From Thomasclavelia saccharogumia DSM 17460 (GTDB lineage: Bacteria; Bacillota_I; Bacilli_A; Erysipelotrichales; Coprobacillaceae): a stretch of 41,825 nt of DNA. Position 1 is the first letter of the stretch, and each line of letters opens with the position of its first letter. The notes beneath the pieces were generated by a model. It searched no databases. It had not been told where the DNA came from and saw only the letters and a program-made list of their open reading frames with translations. The stretch covers positions 1-41,825 of the forward strand of contig NZ_JMLH01000023.1 of assembly GCF_000686665.1 (NCBI RefSeq). Direction: 5' to 3'. Positions 23,701 through 30,780 of the stretch are shown here, piece after piece. The translations under genes and the position numbers were made by a program.

Positions 23701-25625
23701 CTGGTAATGGGGTATTAGTATTTACAGGACCAGCGGGCAGATCACCACAGCTTGATAAATTAGTTTTTACGCCTGGTGATATTGAATTGAGTACATATAA
23801 TATTGAAGCAATTGCCAGTGCTGGTGGTACAATTAGTGACGAAGGTATAACTGAGGTTACTGAAGGTGATAGTAAAACATATAATATTATTGCTGATGAA
23901 GGATATGAAATCAAAGATGTTCTTGTAGATGGCAAATCTGTCGGTATAGTTGATTCTTATACTTTTGAAAATATTGGTGCAAACGCTAAAATTGAAGTAA
24001 TATTTGTATTTAGTAAATATACAGAGAATAATCCATTTGTTTTCCCTGAAGGAAACGATACGATAGTTCTTGAAGCTGAATATGCAAGCGAGATCATCAA
24101 CGATCCAAGCAATGATAATGGCTGGCCTTGTGTCGTTACTGAAGGTTCATGGGCAAGTAATGGAAAATTTATTGATGCTATCAATCATGGTGATGTCGTT
24201 AAATATAATTATAATGCGATAAAAGCTGGAATATATCATGTAAAAGCATATTATCGAAGTGGATCAACGACAAATGCTTTAGCATGGTCAGAAGAAAGCG
24301 GAAAAATAGAAAGTGGCAGTGTGTCAGCTGGAGCTAGCAGTACAGCAGCAACACATATTGCAGAATTTGACTTAAATGTAAAAGAAGCTGGTAAGGGAAT
24401 ATTAGTGTTTACAGGACCAGCAGGCAGATCACCACAGCTTGATAAATTTGAAATCGTATATGTCGAAATTTTAGATAAAGCAGGATTGAATGAGGCAATC
24501 ATTGTTGCTGAAAATTTAAACGAAGCTGATTATACGACAGAAAGCTGGACTGTAATGCAAAATGCTTTAACAAATGCAAAAATTGTTGTAGCTAAAGAAG
24601 ATGTGACTCAAGAAGAAATTGATATTGCAGCAGCAAATTTAAATGCAGCTATAGAAGCTTTAGTTGAAAAAGTAATTGAAACAGATAAATTAGCTTTACA
24701 AATTGCTATTGAAATGGCTGAAGATGTAAATTTAGAATATGTCTTACCAGTTGTAGTAACAGAATTTAATGAGGCTTTAGAAAATGCTAAAGAAGTATAT
24801 GATAATACTAAAGCTACACAAGTTGAAGTAAATAACGCTTTCGATCGACTAGCGAATGCTATGCATATGTTAGAATTCTTTAAAGGTGATAAAACAGCAT
24901 TACAAAAACAAGTAGATATGATCAATGGTTTAGAAGCAGATAAATACATTGAATCTAGATGGAATGCAATGTTATCAGCGTTAGATAAAGCAAATGATGT
25001 ACTAGGTAACGAGAATGCAATGCAGGAAGAAATAGATGAAGCGTATATAGAATTGGTAAAAGCTTTCTTAGACTTAAGATTAAAACCAAATAAGGATTTA
25101 CTAAGTGCTTTGATCAATAAAGTAAATGGATTAAATGAGGCAAATTATACAGTAGCATCATGGGAAGTAATGAATGAAGCATTAAATGATGCAATAGTAG
25201 TATTAGAAGATCCAGATGCGACACAAATAGAAGTAGATGCAGCATATGAGGCATTGATAAGAGCATACTTAAACTTAAGATTGATTCCAAATAAGGACCT
25301 ATTACAAGGGTTGATCAATAAAGCAAACAGCTTAAATGCAGCAAGTTATAGTGCTGAATCATGGAATGTATTACAAGAAACATTAAACAATGTACAGGCA
25401 GTGTTAAATAATTCTGAAGCAAGTCAAGAGCAGGTTGATAATGCTAAAGATACTTTAACTAAGGCAATGGCCGGATTAGAAGTAATTGAAGCAGGTAATC
25501 CAGTCAAAGTTGGAGATTCAACAGTAAGTATTAAAACAGGTGATGATACTTTAACTGGAGTATTTGCGGGATTAGGATTAATAAGTATGGTTACGGTTTT
25601 AGTAAGCAAACGAAAAGAAGATTAA
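20790..25625 (+). CDS. Secreted multidomain alpha-L-fucosidase (GH29) with CBMs, FIVAR stalk and TGD-type anchor
   Basis: 1611 residues. A signal peptide (1 to about 27, ending INAAES) is followed by a GH29 domain (about 40-390) with HFGPNTF, AKHHDGFCIW and EIWMDGAKG; D226 is the likely nucleophile. Then come an F5/8-type C (CBM32-like) domain (391-530), a beta-sandwich module (about 540-665), a Calx-beta-like domain (about 668-775), a helical FIVAR-like segment, two almost identical CBM6/35-like modules (865-991 and 1094-1220) around a bacterial beta-repeat, five FIVAR repeats (1229-1575), and a tail SIKTGDD plus hydrophobic helix plus KRKED. It should release fucose from host or dietary glycans at the cell surface. 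A perfect cre site upstream suggests CcpA control. ATG 20793 is an equally good start, with AAAGGA upstream. Confidence 0.93.
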   Translation: MMKLSKIALSLTMIMTLVPGINHINAAESYISDSDLSTMQVAAPEPWGVTPTNEQYRYQKEELAGFVHFGPNTFNEIEWGENYGNKTPDEIFKLENDFDAETLVKAFKDAGFKKIIVTAKHHDGFCIWNSQYTDYDVANTSYKNGNGDILAEISAVCTKYDIDMGLYLSPWDIHDSSYGYYDENGNATTEENDVLDYNDYYVNQLNEILGNDKYGNNGHFTEIWMDGAKGSGANAQKYDFKRWYETIQTQEGLEAGFDSECMIFQCGANTTVRWIGNENGFASKNTWSKSNVDIEADTCDDNVQGSYSLGYENGNKWTVPEADARITSGWFWGTRKNTPKSLADLGNMYFNSVGHNAPLLLNVPPNSDGTVDQAILDRLAEFGKNIEETFNNNLAASTNASVKASSVRGDDITYGPGNVIDGNDETYWTVDDGIQEGTLLIDLGSTKSFDVVSIEEAIQFGQSINEYKVEYRNGENSEWKVMDEGETIGAKRLVRTATVRADQIRITVDTNKSDAVPIISEVGVYKASEGFELAGMAPEGMDVIDIEDTDISDGMGYTFNGTWYKENITTCINGTNRYANAGASLTLTFTGSKVYLMGTKDPNHGTATITIDGGEAEKIDTNASSRATGQIIYASKDLEDGEHTLTLSVDSKAIGIEAAYVINNGGKGMIGLEESSYTMNENERINVKIVRVGGNKGTITAKLQPNPGSAIQDDFNTELITNIVMEDGVNETYAPVETRRNTNATGDRVFSVELTEPSSGLILGFNDKANITIKDTETSSLETLNMLLESGKQKIEDWYISGWVQFKAALIYAQEIAEKSDAAISEIEKAIEDLRIAENGLVKREKYTQEDPFVFPWQKETSAVLEAEFASEIINDPSNDNGWPCVVTEGSWASNGKFIDAINHGDVVKYNYNAIKAGIYHVKAYYRSGSTTNALAWSEESGKIESGSVSAGASSTAATHIAEFDLNVKEAGNGVLVFTGPAGRSPQLDKLVFTPGDIELSTYNIEAIASAGGTISDEGITEVTEGDSKTYNIIADEGYEIKDVLVDGKSVGIVDSYTFENIGANAKIEVIFVFSKYTENNPFVFPEGNDTIVLEAEYASEIINDPSNDNGWPCVVTEGSWASNGKFIDAINHGDVVKYNYNAIKAGIYHVKAYYRSGSTTNALAWSEESGKIESGSVSAGASSTAATHIAEFDLNVKEAGKGILVFTGPAGRSPQLDKFEIVYVEILDKAGLNEAIIVAENLNEADYTTESWTVMQNALTNAKIVVAKEDVTQEEIDIAAANLNAAIEALVEKVIETDKLALQIAIEMAEDVNLEYVLPVVVTEFNEALENAKEVYDNTKATQVEVNNAFDRLANAMHMLEFFKGDKTALQKQVDMINGLEADKYIESRWNAMLSALDKANDVLGNENAMQEEIDEAYIELVKAFLDLRLKPNKDLLSALINKVNGLNEANYTVASWEVMNEALNDAIVVLEDPDATQIEVDAAYEALIRAYLNLRLIPNKDLLQGLINKANSLNAASYSAESWNVLQETLNNVQAVLNNSEASQEQVDNAKDTLTKAMAGLEVIEAGNPVKVGDSTVSIKTGDDTLTGVFAGLGLISMVTVLVSKRKED
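23382..23761 (+). repeat. 380-bp repeat, copy A (CBM module)
   Basis: Matches 24069-24448 nearly base for base, offset 687. It encodes EAEFASEIINDPSNDNGWPC onward to RSPQLDKL. The few differences cluster at the two ends. Confidence 0.92.
24069..24448 (+). repeat. 380-bp repeat, copy B (CBM module)
   Basis: Second copy of the 23382-23761 segment. Similar but more diverged protein sequence (FVFP block) flanks both copies, so the underlying domain duplication is larger than the near-identical core. Confidence 0.92.
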
Positions 25626-25632
25626 TGAAGTG

Positions 25633-25670
25633 AAGTCAACTTAAGATAGTATCTTAGGTTGACTTTTATT
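25633..25670 (+). terminator. Terminator of the fucosidase gene
   Basis: AAGTCAACTTAAGAT (25633-25647) pairs with ATCTTAGGTTGACTT (25651-25665) with one wobble and a three-base loop, then T's. Confidence 0.85.
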
Positions 25671-25725
25671 ATGGGATGAAATATATTATGTCATAATAAA
25701 TCGAAATTTATAGGAGGATAAAATA

Positions 25726-25977
25726 ATGGAAGATAGAAAAATATTGTTAGATAATATTGATAAAATTCATACGACGGAAATGGGAATTGAGAGAATTAAA
25801 AGAAATTTAAAAATAGATCAAATTGATGTAGTTGAATATTGTAAAAATAAAGTTTTGAAAGAAACTTGTAATATTTATAGACAAGGTAAAAACTGGTACT
25901 GTGAAGTTGATAATCTTAAAATAACGATTAATTCATCTAGTTATACGATTATTACAGCGCACATAATAAATAATTAG
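25726..25977 (+). CDS. DUF3781-type small protein
   Basis: 83 residues. The pattern NIDKIHTTEMGIERIKRNL, then DVVEYCKNKV, then GKNWYCEVDN and ITINSSSYTIITAH matches my memory of the DUF3781 family, small soluble proteins of unknown function in Firmicutes. TAGGAGG lies before the ATG. It is a monogenic unit between the fucosidase and a minus-strand envelope module; no functional tie is visible. Confidence 0.78.
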   Translation: MEDRKILLDNIDKIHTTEMGIERIKRNLKIDQIDVVEYCKNKVLKETCNIYRQGKNWYCEVDNLKITINSSSYTIITAHIINN

Positions 25978-26010
25978 TTGAATTGTAGTATTTTATGAAA
26001 AGAATAAAAA

Positions 26011-26035
26011 ACACAGCAGATTTTAAATGCTGTGT
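26011..26035. terminator. Terminator between the DUF3781 and C39 genes
   Basis: ACACAGCA (26011-26018) and TGCTGTGT (26028-26035) form an eight-base stem. The minus strand continues into a long T-run, so it ends the C39 transcript and may also act on the plus strand. Confidence 0.75.
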
Positions 26036-26048
26036 TGTTGAAATTTTA

Positions 26049-26750
26049 TTATATAAGAGAGTATGACCACATCGCTTTTATTTGTGATGCAAGTCTTTCA
26101 TATGTCCATGAACGTTGACTGTTTTCCTTATTGTTGGGGTCATTGAGATAGAATTCACCATCAATAGTTTTAGTTATTACTAGAAAATGCCCGGTTGTTG
26201 TAAAATCACCTGGTTTAACACTACAGATAATGGGATTTCCTTGATTTAGTTGATTGATCATAGAATTTTTGTCCAAGGGAACGGCTGAGGCTTTTAAATT
26301 AAAAGCTTGACATCCTTTTTCCATAAAAGTCCAGGTTGTTTTACTGCCTTCTAAATAACCATTTTCACTAGCGTATTTAGCAACAAAACGAGGATTGTAA
26401 TCAGTATTGCCAGTAAGACCGACAGCTACCATCGCGATACAGGTAGGACCACAGCCAGCAGTTCCGATGATTTCATCACCATAGGGAGTATATGCCCAGC
26501 GCTTATCCCACTGGATAAATAAGGGGATCTTATCATTGATTTCTAAAGTGATCGGATCGTCGTTTTCTTCGCTTTGATAATTTGTTTTTAATTCTATTGC
26601 CTGAGGGTTATTTTTGACAAATTCTTCGATATATTGAGGGCAATCATTGTTATTATCATATAAGAAATGAGGAACTATCTGAATACCTAGATAGCCAATT
26701 GCTAGAACAAGAATAAAGCAAATAAATGCAGGTGCTTTTTTTAATTTCAT
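26049..26750 (-). CDS. C39-like cysteine peptidase, membrane anchored
   Basis: 233 residues. An N-terminal hydrophobic helix (about 8-30) acts as signal anchor, so the enzyme domain faces outward. The peptidase_C39-like core has GTAGCGPTC (C100 the likely nucleophile), GHFLVI (H188) and YLNDPN (D204), the papain-like triad. Targets could be wall-linked peptides or secreted proteins; none can be named. There is no own ribosome binding site: its ATG overlaps the TGA of the 33-residue ORF upstream (ATGA), so translation is probably coupled. It is the last gene of a unit with the VanZ-like gene. Confidence 0.85.
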   Translation of the reverse strand: MKLKKAPAFICFILVLAIGYLGIQIVPHFLYDNNNDCPQYIEEFVKNNPQAIELKTNYQSEENDDPITLEINDKIPLFIQWDKRWAYTPYGDEIIGTAGCGPTCIAMVAVGLTGNTDYNPRFVAKYASENGYLEGSKTTWTFMEKGCQAFNLKASAVPLDKNSMINQLNQGNPIICSVKPGDFTTTGHFLVITKTIDGEFYLNDPNNKENSQRSWTYERLASQIKAMWSYSLI

Positions 26751-26848
26751 AATGTCATTGAATAGTATTTAATAGCAATTGAAAAGATGGCAATTGCTCC
26801 AAGAATGATAACGATGATTGCTTTTTCTTTAATAGATAATTTTTCCAT
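26747..26848 (-). CDS. 33-aa single-TM peptide, coupled to the C39 peptidase gene
   Basis: On the minus strand AAAGGAG precedes an ATG opening a 33-codon frame: MEKLSIKEKA, a hydrophobic helix of about 16 residues rich in Ile and Ala, then KYYSMTL. Its TGA overlaps the ATG of the C39 peptidase, which lacks a ribosome binding site, so the micro-ORF is very likely translated. It should be a small membrane protein. I do not recognise a family. It may assist or be processed by the peptidase, or merely drive coupling. Confidence 0.7.
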   Translation of the reverse strand: MEKLSIKEKAIIVIILGAIAIFSIAIKYYSMTL

Positions 26849-26863
26849 AATTTTAGCTCCTTT

Positions 26864-27388
26864 TTATAGTATAAATGATGGTAATAGAACAGGATAGAAC
26901 TCATGAAGTGAAAGATAACCAATCATGCCAAAACTAACGAGAAATATTGCTGAAGGTAATTTACTACGTTTTTTGTGAGTAATTAAATGGTATATGACTA
27001 AACCGATAATACCACCTAAAGTGTTTAGAAAAATATCATCAACATCAAAAACTCCCCATCCTGTTGCTAATTGAATTAATTCAAATGATAGACTAGTTAT
27101 AAAGTTTGTAAAAATAACATTACTGTAAGTAAGGGATTTAAAATAATTTAATAAAATAATACTTAGAGGAATAAATAATGCAATATTTCCTAAAATATTA
27201 ATCAATAAAGTTTGGCTTAATCCATGATCATAATACTGGTTAATAAAATCAAATAATATAAAATTTATTTTATAACCTTGATTAGTAAAACCATTTTTAA
27301 GTAAAATGATCTTAATTAACATCCAAAAATAAATCAGAGAACAAAACCCCAGGACAAAATTGGATAGATGTGGTTTTTTTAATGCCAT
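26864..27388 (-). CDS. VanZ-like family membrane protein
   Basis: 174 residues, four to five hydrophobic helices. The NILGNIALFIPLSIIL helix and the GVFDVDDIFLNTLGGIIG motif are characteristic of VanZ-like proteins. VanZ in enterococci gives low-level teicoplanin resistance; most family members have no known role. The start at 27388 follows GGAGGTAATATTT; five more in-frame codons upstream overlap that ribosome binding site. It is the first gene of a unit with the 33-residue peptide and the C39 peptidase, downstream of a two-component system. Confidence 0.85.
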   Translation of the reverse strand: MALKKPHLSNFVLGFCSLIYFWMLIKIILLKNGFTNQGYKINFILFDFINQYYDHGLSQTLLINILGNIALFIPLSIILLNYFKSLTYSNVIFTNFITSLSFELIQLATGWGVFDVDDIFLNTLGGIIGLVIYHLITHKKRSKLPSAIFLVSFGMIGYLSLHEFYPVLLPSFIL

Positions 27389-27409
27389 AAATATTACCTC
27401 CAATCTAAA

Positions 27410-27450
27410 AACCTATTCTATATTGTTATCATAACAAGATAAAATAGGTT
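27410..27450 (-). terminator. Long hairpin between the histidine kinase and vanZ-like genes
   Basis: AACCTATT and AATAGGTT form the outer arms, and TTGTTAT (27423-27429) with ATAACAA (27431-27437) a perfect inner palindrome. On the minus strand TTTTT follows, so it can terminate the two-component transcript. The inner palindrome might also be an operator. Confidence 0.65.
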
Positions 27451-27474
27451 ATGTATTGACATTTACTAAAGAAA

Positions 27475-27494
27475 TTCTTACAAATTTCTTACAA
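27475..27494 (+). promoter_or_regulatory. Predicted response-regulator box (9-2-9 direct repeat), kinase end / vanZ side
   Basis: TTCTTACAA occurs at 27475-27483 and 27486-27494, an 11-base period typical of OmpR-family regulators binding as head-to-tail dimers. A near-identical pair lies upstream of the response regulator gene (29320-29339). This one overlaps the kinase stop, about 90 bases upstream of the vanZ-like start. Confidence 0.6.
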
Positions 27495-28574
27495 TGGTAA
27501 TTTAACTGTAAAGATAATTAATTTATTATTTAAATCAGCACGAATTGTCCCGTGATGAAGTTCGATGATCTTTTTAGTTATCGCTAGCCCTAATCCAGAA
27601 CCACCGGTCTTACTACTTCGTGATTCGTCTAAACGGACAAAGGGTTCAAAAATATGATTTAATTTATTCTTATCAACAAAATTAACAGAATTTGATAATT
27701 TTATGATAATATGATCATTTTCTTTTTTAGCACTAATATTAATTTTTGAATCTTTATCGCTATAATTGATGGCGTTACGAATAAGATTATCAAAAACACG
27801 TTCAAATTGGTTTATATCGATCGATACAATTAAGTTATCTTCGATCTCGTTAACACATTCAAGATTTTTTTCTCGATATAAAGGCATGAATTCATATGAT
27901 ATTTGCGCTAGCATGATTGATAAATTTACTTGCTGTTTATCTAACGTGATATCGCTTAAATTATATTTAGCGATCAAAAAGAATTCTTCGATCAGTTCTT
28001 CTAAACGAAGCGATTTATCATAAGCAATTTTTGTATAATTGCTTTTTTCTTCTAAAGATAAATTAGTTTGGCTTTTTAATAAATCTAAATAGCCAATAAT
28101 TGATGTTAAAGGTGTTTTTAAATCGTGAGCTAAATACAACAATAAATCATTTCTTTGCTTTTCAGCCTGTTTAATAGCAGCTCTGTTTTTTAATGAATCT
28201 TTTTTGATTTGATTCATTTGATCCTCTATTTCTTTAAGTTCAAAAGGAAGACTGATTAATCGCTCGCTATCTTCTACAAGTATTTTTCCCGCTTCTAACA
28301 TCTTTTCGATATACTGTAAGGATTCTCGGTATCGAAGCCAAAAAATAATGATAGTATCAAGAGCAATAAGACTGATCGATATAGCTGGTAAGTTATCTTT
28401 GATCAATTGAGCCAACTGATAAACCAGATCATATTCTTGCCAAACATATTGATGATAGACTTCATAAGAATAAACAAATAGGATAATAAAAGTAATGATC
28501 GATATCCCAATTGTAACAGCTATTTTTTTTAAAAGATTAGCCGTTAAACTTTTTTTGAAATGAGAATTATTCAA
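27489..28574 (-). CDS. Sensor histidine kinase (VanS-like)
   Basis: About 361 residues from a TTG start. Two TM helices (about 18-38 and 61-80) flank a short outer loop of about 25 residues, so it is a small-loop sensor. Then come a coiled HAMP-like linker, the DHp H-box LAHDLKTPLTSIIGYL with H150 as phospho-acceptor, and the ATPase N-box (NLIRNAINYS), G1 region and GGSGLGLAITKKI. The TTG at 28574 overlaps the response-regulator stop (ATTGAATAA). An ATG at 28625 in the same frame would need a 59-base overlap and adds 17 residues with no family character. The pair is co-transcribed. Confidence 0.88.
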   Translation of the reverse strand: MNNSHFKKSLTANLLKKIAVTIGISIITFIILFVYSYEVYHQYVWQEYDLVYQLAQLIKDNLPAISISLIALDTIIIFWLRYRESLQYIEKMLEAGKILVEDSERLISLPFELKEIEDQMNQIKKDSLKNRAAIKQAEKQRNDLLLYLAHDLKTPLTSIIGYLDLLKSQTNLSLEEKSNYTKIAYDKSLRLEELIEEFFLIAKYNLSDITLDKQQVNLSIMLAQISYEFMPLYREKNLECVNEIEDNLIVSIDINQFERVFDNLIRNAINYSDKDSKINISAKKENDHIIIKLSNSVNFVDKNKLNHIFEPFVRLDESRSSKTGGSGLGLAITKKIIELHHGTIRADLNNKLIIFTVKLPL

Positions 28575-29259
28575 TTGTATAACCCACTCCCCAAACAGTT
28601 TTGATAAATTTAGGTTTACGAGCATTTTCGTGCATTTTTTCTCGCAATCTAGCTACATGGGCCATGACGGTATTATTGTTGTCGAGATATTTTTCCTGCC
28701 AAACAGCTTCAAATAATTCTTCTGATGTTACCACACTGCCTTTTTTACTACATAAATACCATAAAATTGAGAATTCTAAAGGAGTAAGATTTAAAGGCTG
28801 ATCGTATAAAGTACATTTATGATTGTCATTATTGATCATTAGACCATTGAAATCGTATATTTGCTGGTTAGGTGTTGTTTCACTAGTATTATAACGAAGA
28901 TAGCGTCTTAATTGGGTTTTGACATGCGCAGCTAACTCTAAAGGATTAAAGGGTTTAGTTATATAGTCATCAGCTCCCAATGTTAAACCATTGATCTTAT
29001 CAAGATCATTATTTTTTGCTGTCAACATGATCACGGGGAAAAAATAATCTTTACGAATTTCTTTTAATAAACTAAAACCATCAAGATCTGGCATCATCAC
29101 ATCTAAAATGGCAAGATCATAGTGATTTTTTTGTAAACTGTCCAAAGCATCCTGCCCGTGATAGTATTTAAAAACATGATAATTTTCGTTTTGTAAATAT
29201 AATTCAACTAAATCAGCAATTGATTGTTCATCATCAACTACTAAGATATTGTAAGCCAT
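28567..29259 (-). CDS. OmpR-family response regulator (VanR-like)
   Basis: 230 residues. The receiver domain has VVDDE, ILDVMMPDLDG with phospho-acceptor D53, MLTAK and KPFNPLEL. The C-terminal winged helix has LTPLEFSILWYL and TVMAHVARLREK, ending VWGVGYTIE. This should be phosphorylated by the overlapping kinase and bind direct-repeat DNA. The repeats TTCTTACAA at 29320-29339, upstream of its promoter, suggest autoregulation. VanR-like in overall character, but no vanH, vanA or vanX ligase genes are present, so glycopeptide resistance is not implied. Confidence 0.93.
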   Translation of the reverse strand: MAYNILVVDDEQSIADLVELYLQNENYHVFKYYHGQDALDSLQKNHYDLAILDVMMPDLDGFSLLKEIRKDYFFPVIMLTAKNNDLDKINGLTLGADDYITKPFNPLELAAHVKTQLRRYLRYNTSETTPNQQIYDFNGLMINNDNHKCTLYDQPLNLTPLEFSILWYLCSKKGSVVTSEELFEAVWQEKYLDNNNTVMAHVARLREKMHENARKPKFIKTVWGVGYTIE

Positions 29260-29319
29260 AATATCACCTCACTTTTCATCTTAGCCTATTTTGTTTAAAA
29301 AGACAAATTTATCGTGTTT

Positions 29320-29339
29320 TTTTAAGAAAATTGTAAGAA
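29320..29339 (-). promoter_or_regulatory. Predicted response-regulator box (9-2-9 direct repeat) upstream of the regulator gene
   Basis: On the minus strand TTCTTACAA (29339-29331), TT, then TTCTTAAAA (29328-29320). This sits upstream of a plausible promoter, TTGTCT with a 17-base spacer and TAAGAT, and repeats the site at 27475-27494 with one change. Confidence 0.6.
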
Positions 29340-29351
29340 AAAAGGGTTAAA

Positions 29352-30740
29352 TTATTTTAACCCCATGCTATTATTTAAATATTTATCATTTAAAGCGATT
29401 ACTTCTTTCATTGCTTTAATACCAGGAGCACCAATCGTATTACGCTTATTTACACATGTTTCAACATTGATTGCTTCATAAATATCTTCATCAAAAACAT
29501 CACAAATAGCTTTAAATTCAGCAATACTTAAATCATCTAAATCTTTATTTTGATCAATTGCATAAAGAACTAGACGTCCGATGATTCCATGAGCATCTCT
29601 AAATGGTACGCCTTTATTGACAAGATAATCAGCAGCGTCAGTAGCATTAGTAAAACCACCAGTTGCTGATTTACGCATTTTTGTTTTATTAAAAGTTGTT
29701 GATTTCAACATATCATTTAATAATTGTAAACAGCCTTTAGTAGTCGTTAAAGCATCGAAAACAAGTTCTTTATCTTCTTGCATATCTTTATTATAAGCTA
29801 ATGGAATACCTTTCATGGTTGTAAGCAGACTAGTTAAAGCGCCATAAACTCTACCGGTCTTACCTCTAATTAATTCCGCAATATCAGGATTTTTCTTTTG
29901 TGGCATGATTGATGACCCAGTTGAAAAAGTATCATCTAATTCCACAAATTGGTATTCATTAGTATTCCAAATAATAATTTCTTCGCTGATTCTTGACATA
30001 TGCATCATCATGGTAGCCATAGCACTTAATAATTCAATTAAATAATCACGATCACTAACACCATCGATACTGTTTAAACAAGGACCATCAAACCCTAATA
30101 ATTCAGCAGTGTAATTACGATCTAACGGATAAGTTGTTCCTGCTAAAGCTCCAGAACCTAATGGGCATATATTCATTCGATCATAGATATCTTCAAGACG
30201 GCTGCTATCGCGTTTAAACATTTCAAAATAGGCACCAAGATGATGAGCTAAAGTAATTGGTTGTGCTTTTTGTAAATGTGTAAAGCCTGGCATGATCGTA
30301 TCTAAATGTTCTTTCATAAGATCATTGATCGTTGTTAAAAGATTGTGAACCAATGTATTTAACATTACAACCTGATCACGAGTATACAAACGCATGTCTA
30401 AAGCAACCTGGTCATTTCTACTTCTACCAGTATGTAATTTTTTACCTGTATCGCCAATTCGGTCGATCAAGGTAGATTCGACAAAGCTATGGATATCTTC
30501 TTGTGAATTATCGATTTCAAGTTTTCCACTTTCGATATCTGCTAAGATCTGCTTTAAAGCAGTTTCGATCTGGTTACCTTCTTCTTTAGTTAAGATGCCT
30601 TGTTTAGCTAACATTTTTACATGAGCAATACTTCCTTGAATATCTTGTTGATAAAAAGTTTGATCAAATTCAATCGATGCATTAAAATCATAGACTAATT
30701 GATTAGTTGGTTTGGTAAATCTGCCACCCCATAAATTCAT
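29352..30740 (-). CDS. argH: Argininosuccinate lyase
   Basis: 462 residues, standard length. It splits argininosuccinate into arginine and fumarate, the last step of arginine synthesis. The fumarase/aspartase superfamily signature is clear: STGSSIMPQKKNPDIAELIR, containing the catalytic serine loop. Also seen are the N-terminal LWGGRFTKP, GRSRNDQVALDMRLY, and FTHLQKAQPITLAHH with the conserved histidine. AGGAGG precedes the ATG. It is the second gene of the argGH unit, 40 bases after argG, with a hairpin in between. Confidence 0.97.
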   Translation of the reverse strand: MNLWGGRFTKPTNQLVYDFNASIEFDQTFYQQDIQGSIAHVKMLAKQGILTKEEGNQIETALKQILADIESGKLEIDNSQEDIHSFVESTLIDRIGDTGKKLHTGRSRNDQVALDMRLYTRDQVVMLNTLVHNLLTTINDLMKEHLDTIMPGFTHLQKAQPITLAHHLGAYFEMFKRDSSRLEDIYDRMNICPLGSGALAGTTYPLDRNYTAELLGFDGPCLNSIDGVSDRDYLIELLSAMATMMMHMSRISEEIIIWNTNEYQFVELDDTFSTGSSIMPQKKNPDIAELIRGKTGRVYGALTSLLTTMKGIPLAYNKDMQEDKELVFDALTTTKGCLQLLNDMLKSTTFNKTKMRKSATGGFTNATDAADYLVNKGVPFRDAHGIIGRLVLYAIDQNKDLDDLSIAEFKAICDVFDEDIYEAINVETCVNKRNTIGAPGIKAMKEVIALNDKYLNNSMGLK

Positions 30741-30760
30741 TTTCTTACCTCCTGTATAAT

Positions 30761-30780
30761 AAAAGGGCTAAAGCCCTTTT
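30761..30780 (-). terminator. Hairpin between argG and argH
   Basis: AAAAGGGCT and AGCCCTTTT pair, followed on the minus strand by TTTTATTATA. It looks like an intrinsic terminator directly behind the argG stop and just upstream of the argH ribosome binding site. It may set a lower argH level, or argH may have its own promoter. Confidence 0.7.

Noticed and set aside
23564-25609. Long minus-strand open frames under the fucosidase repeats
   Set aside because: They are complements of Ala/Glu-rich repeat coding sequence, lack ribosome binding sites, and two of them mirror the CBM duplication.
28575-28625. Histidine kinase start at ATG 28625
   Set aside because: It would overlap the response-regulator gene by 59 bases and add residues without family character. 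The TTG overlapping the stop fits the usual tight coupling, though certainty is moderate.
26864-29259. A vancomycin resistance cluster
   Set aside because: VanR-, VanS- and VanZ-like genes are present, but there is no D-Ala-D-Lac or D-Ala-D-Ser ligase, VanH, VanX or VanY nearby. These families are common outside resistance clusters.
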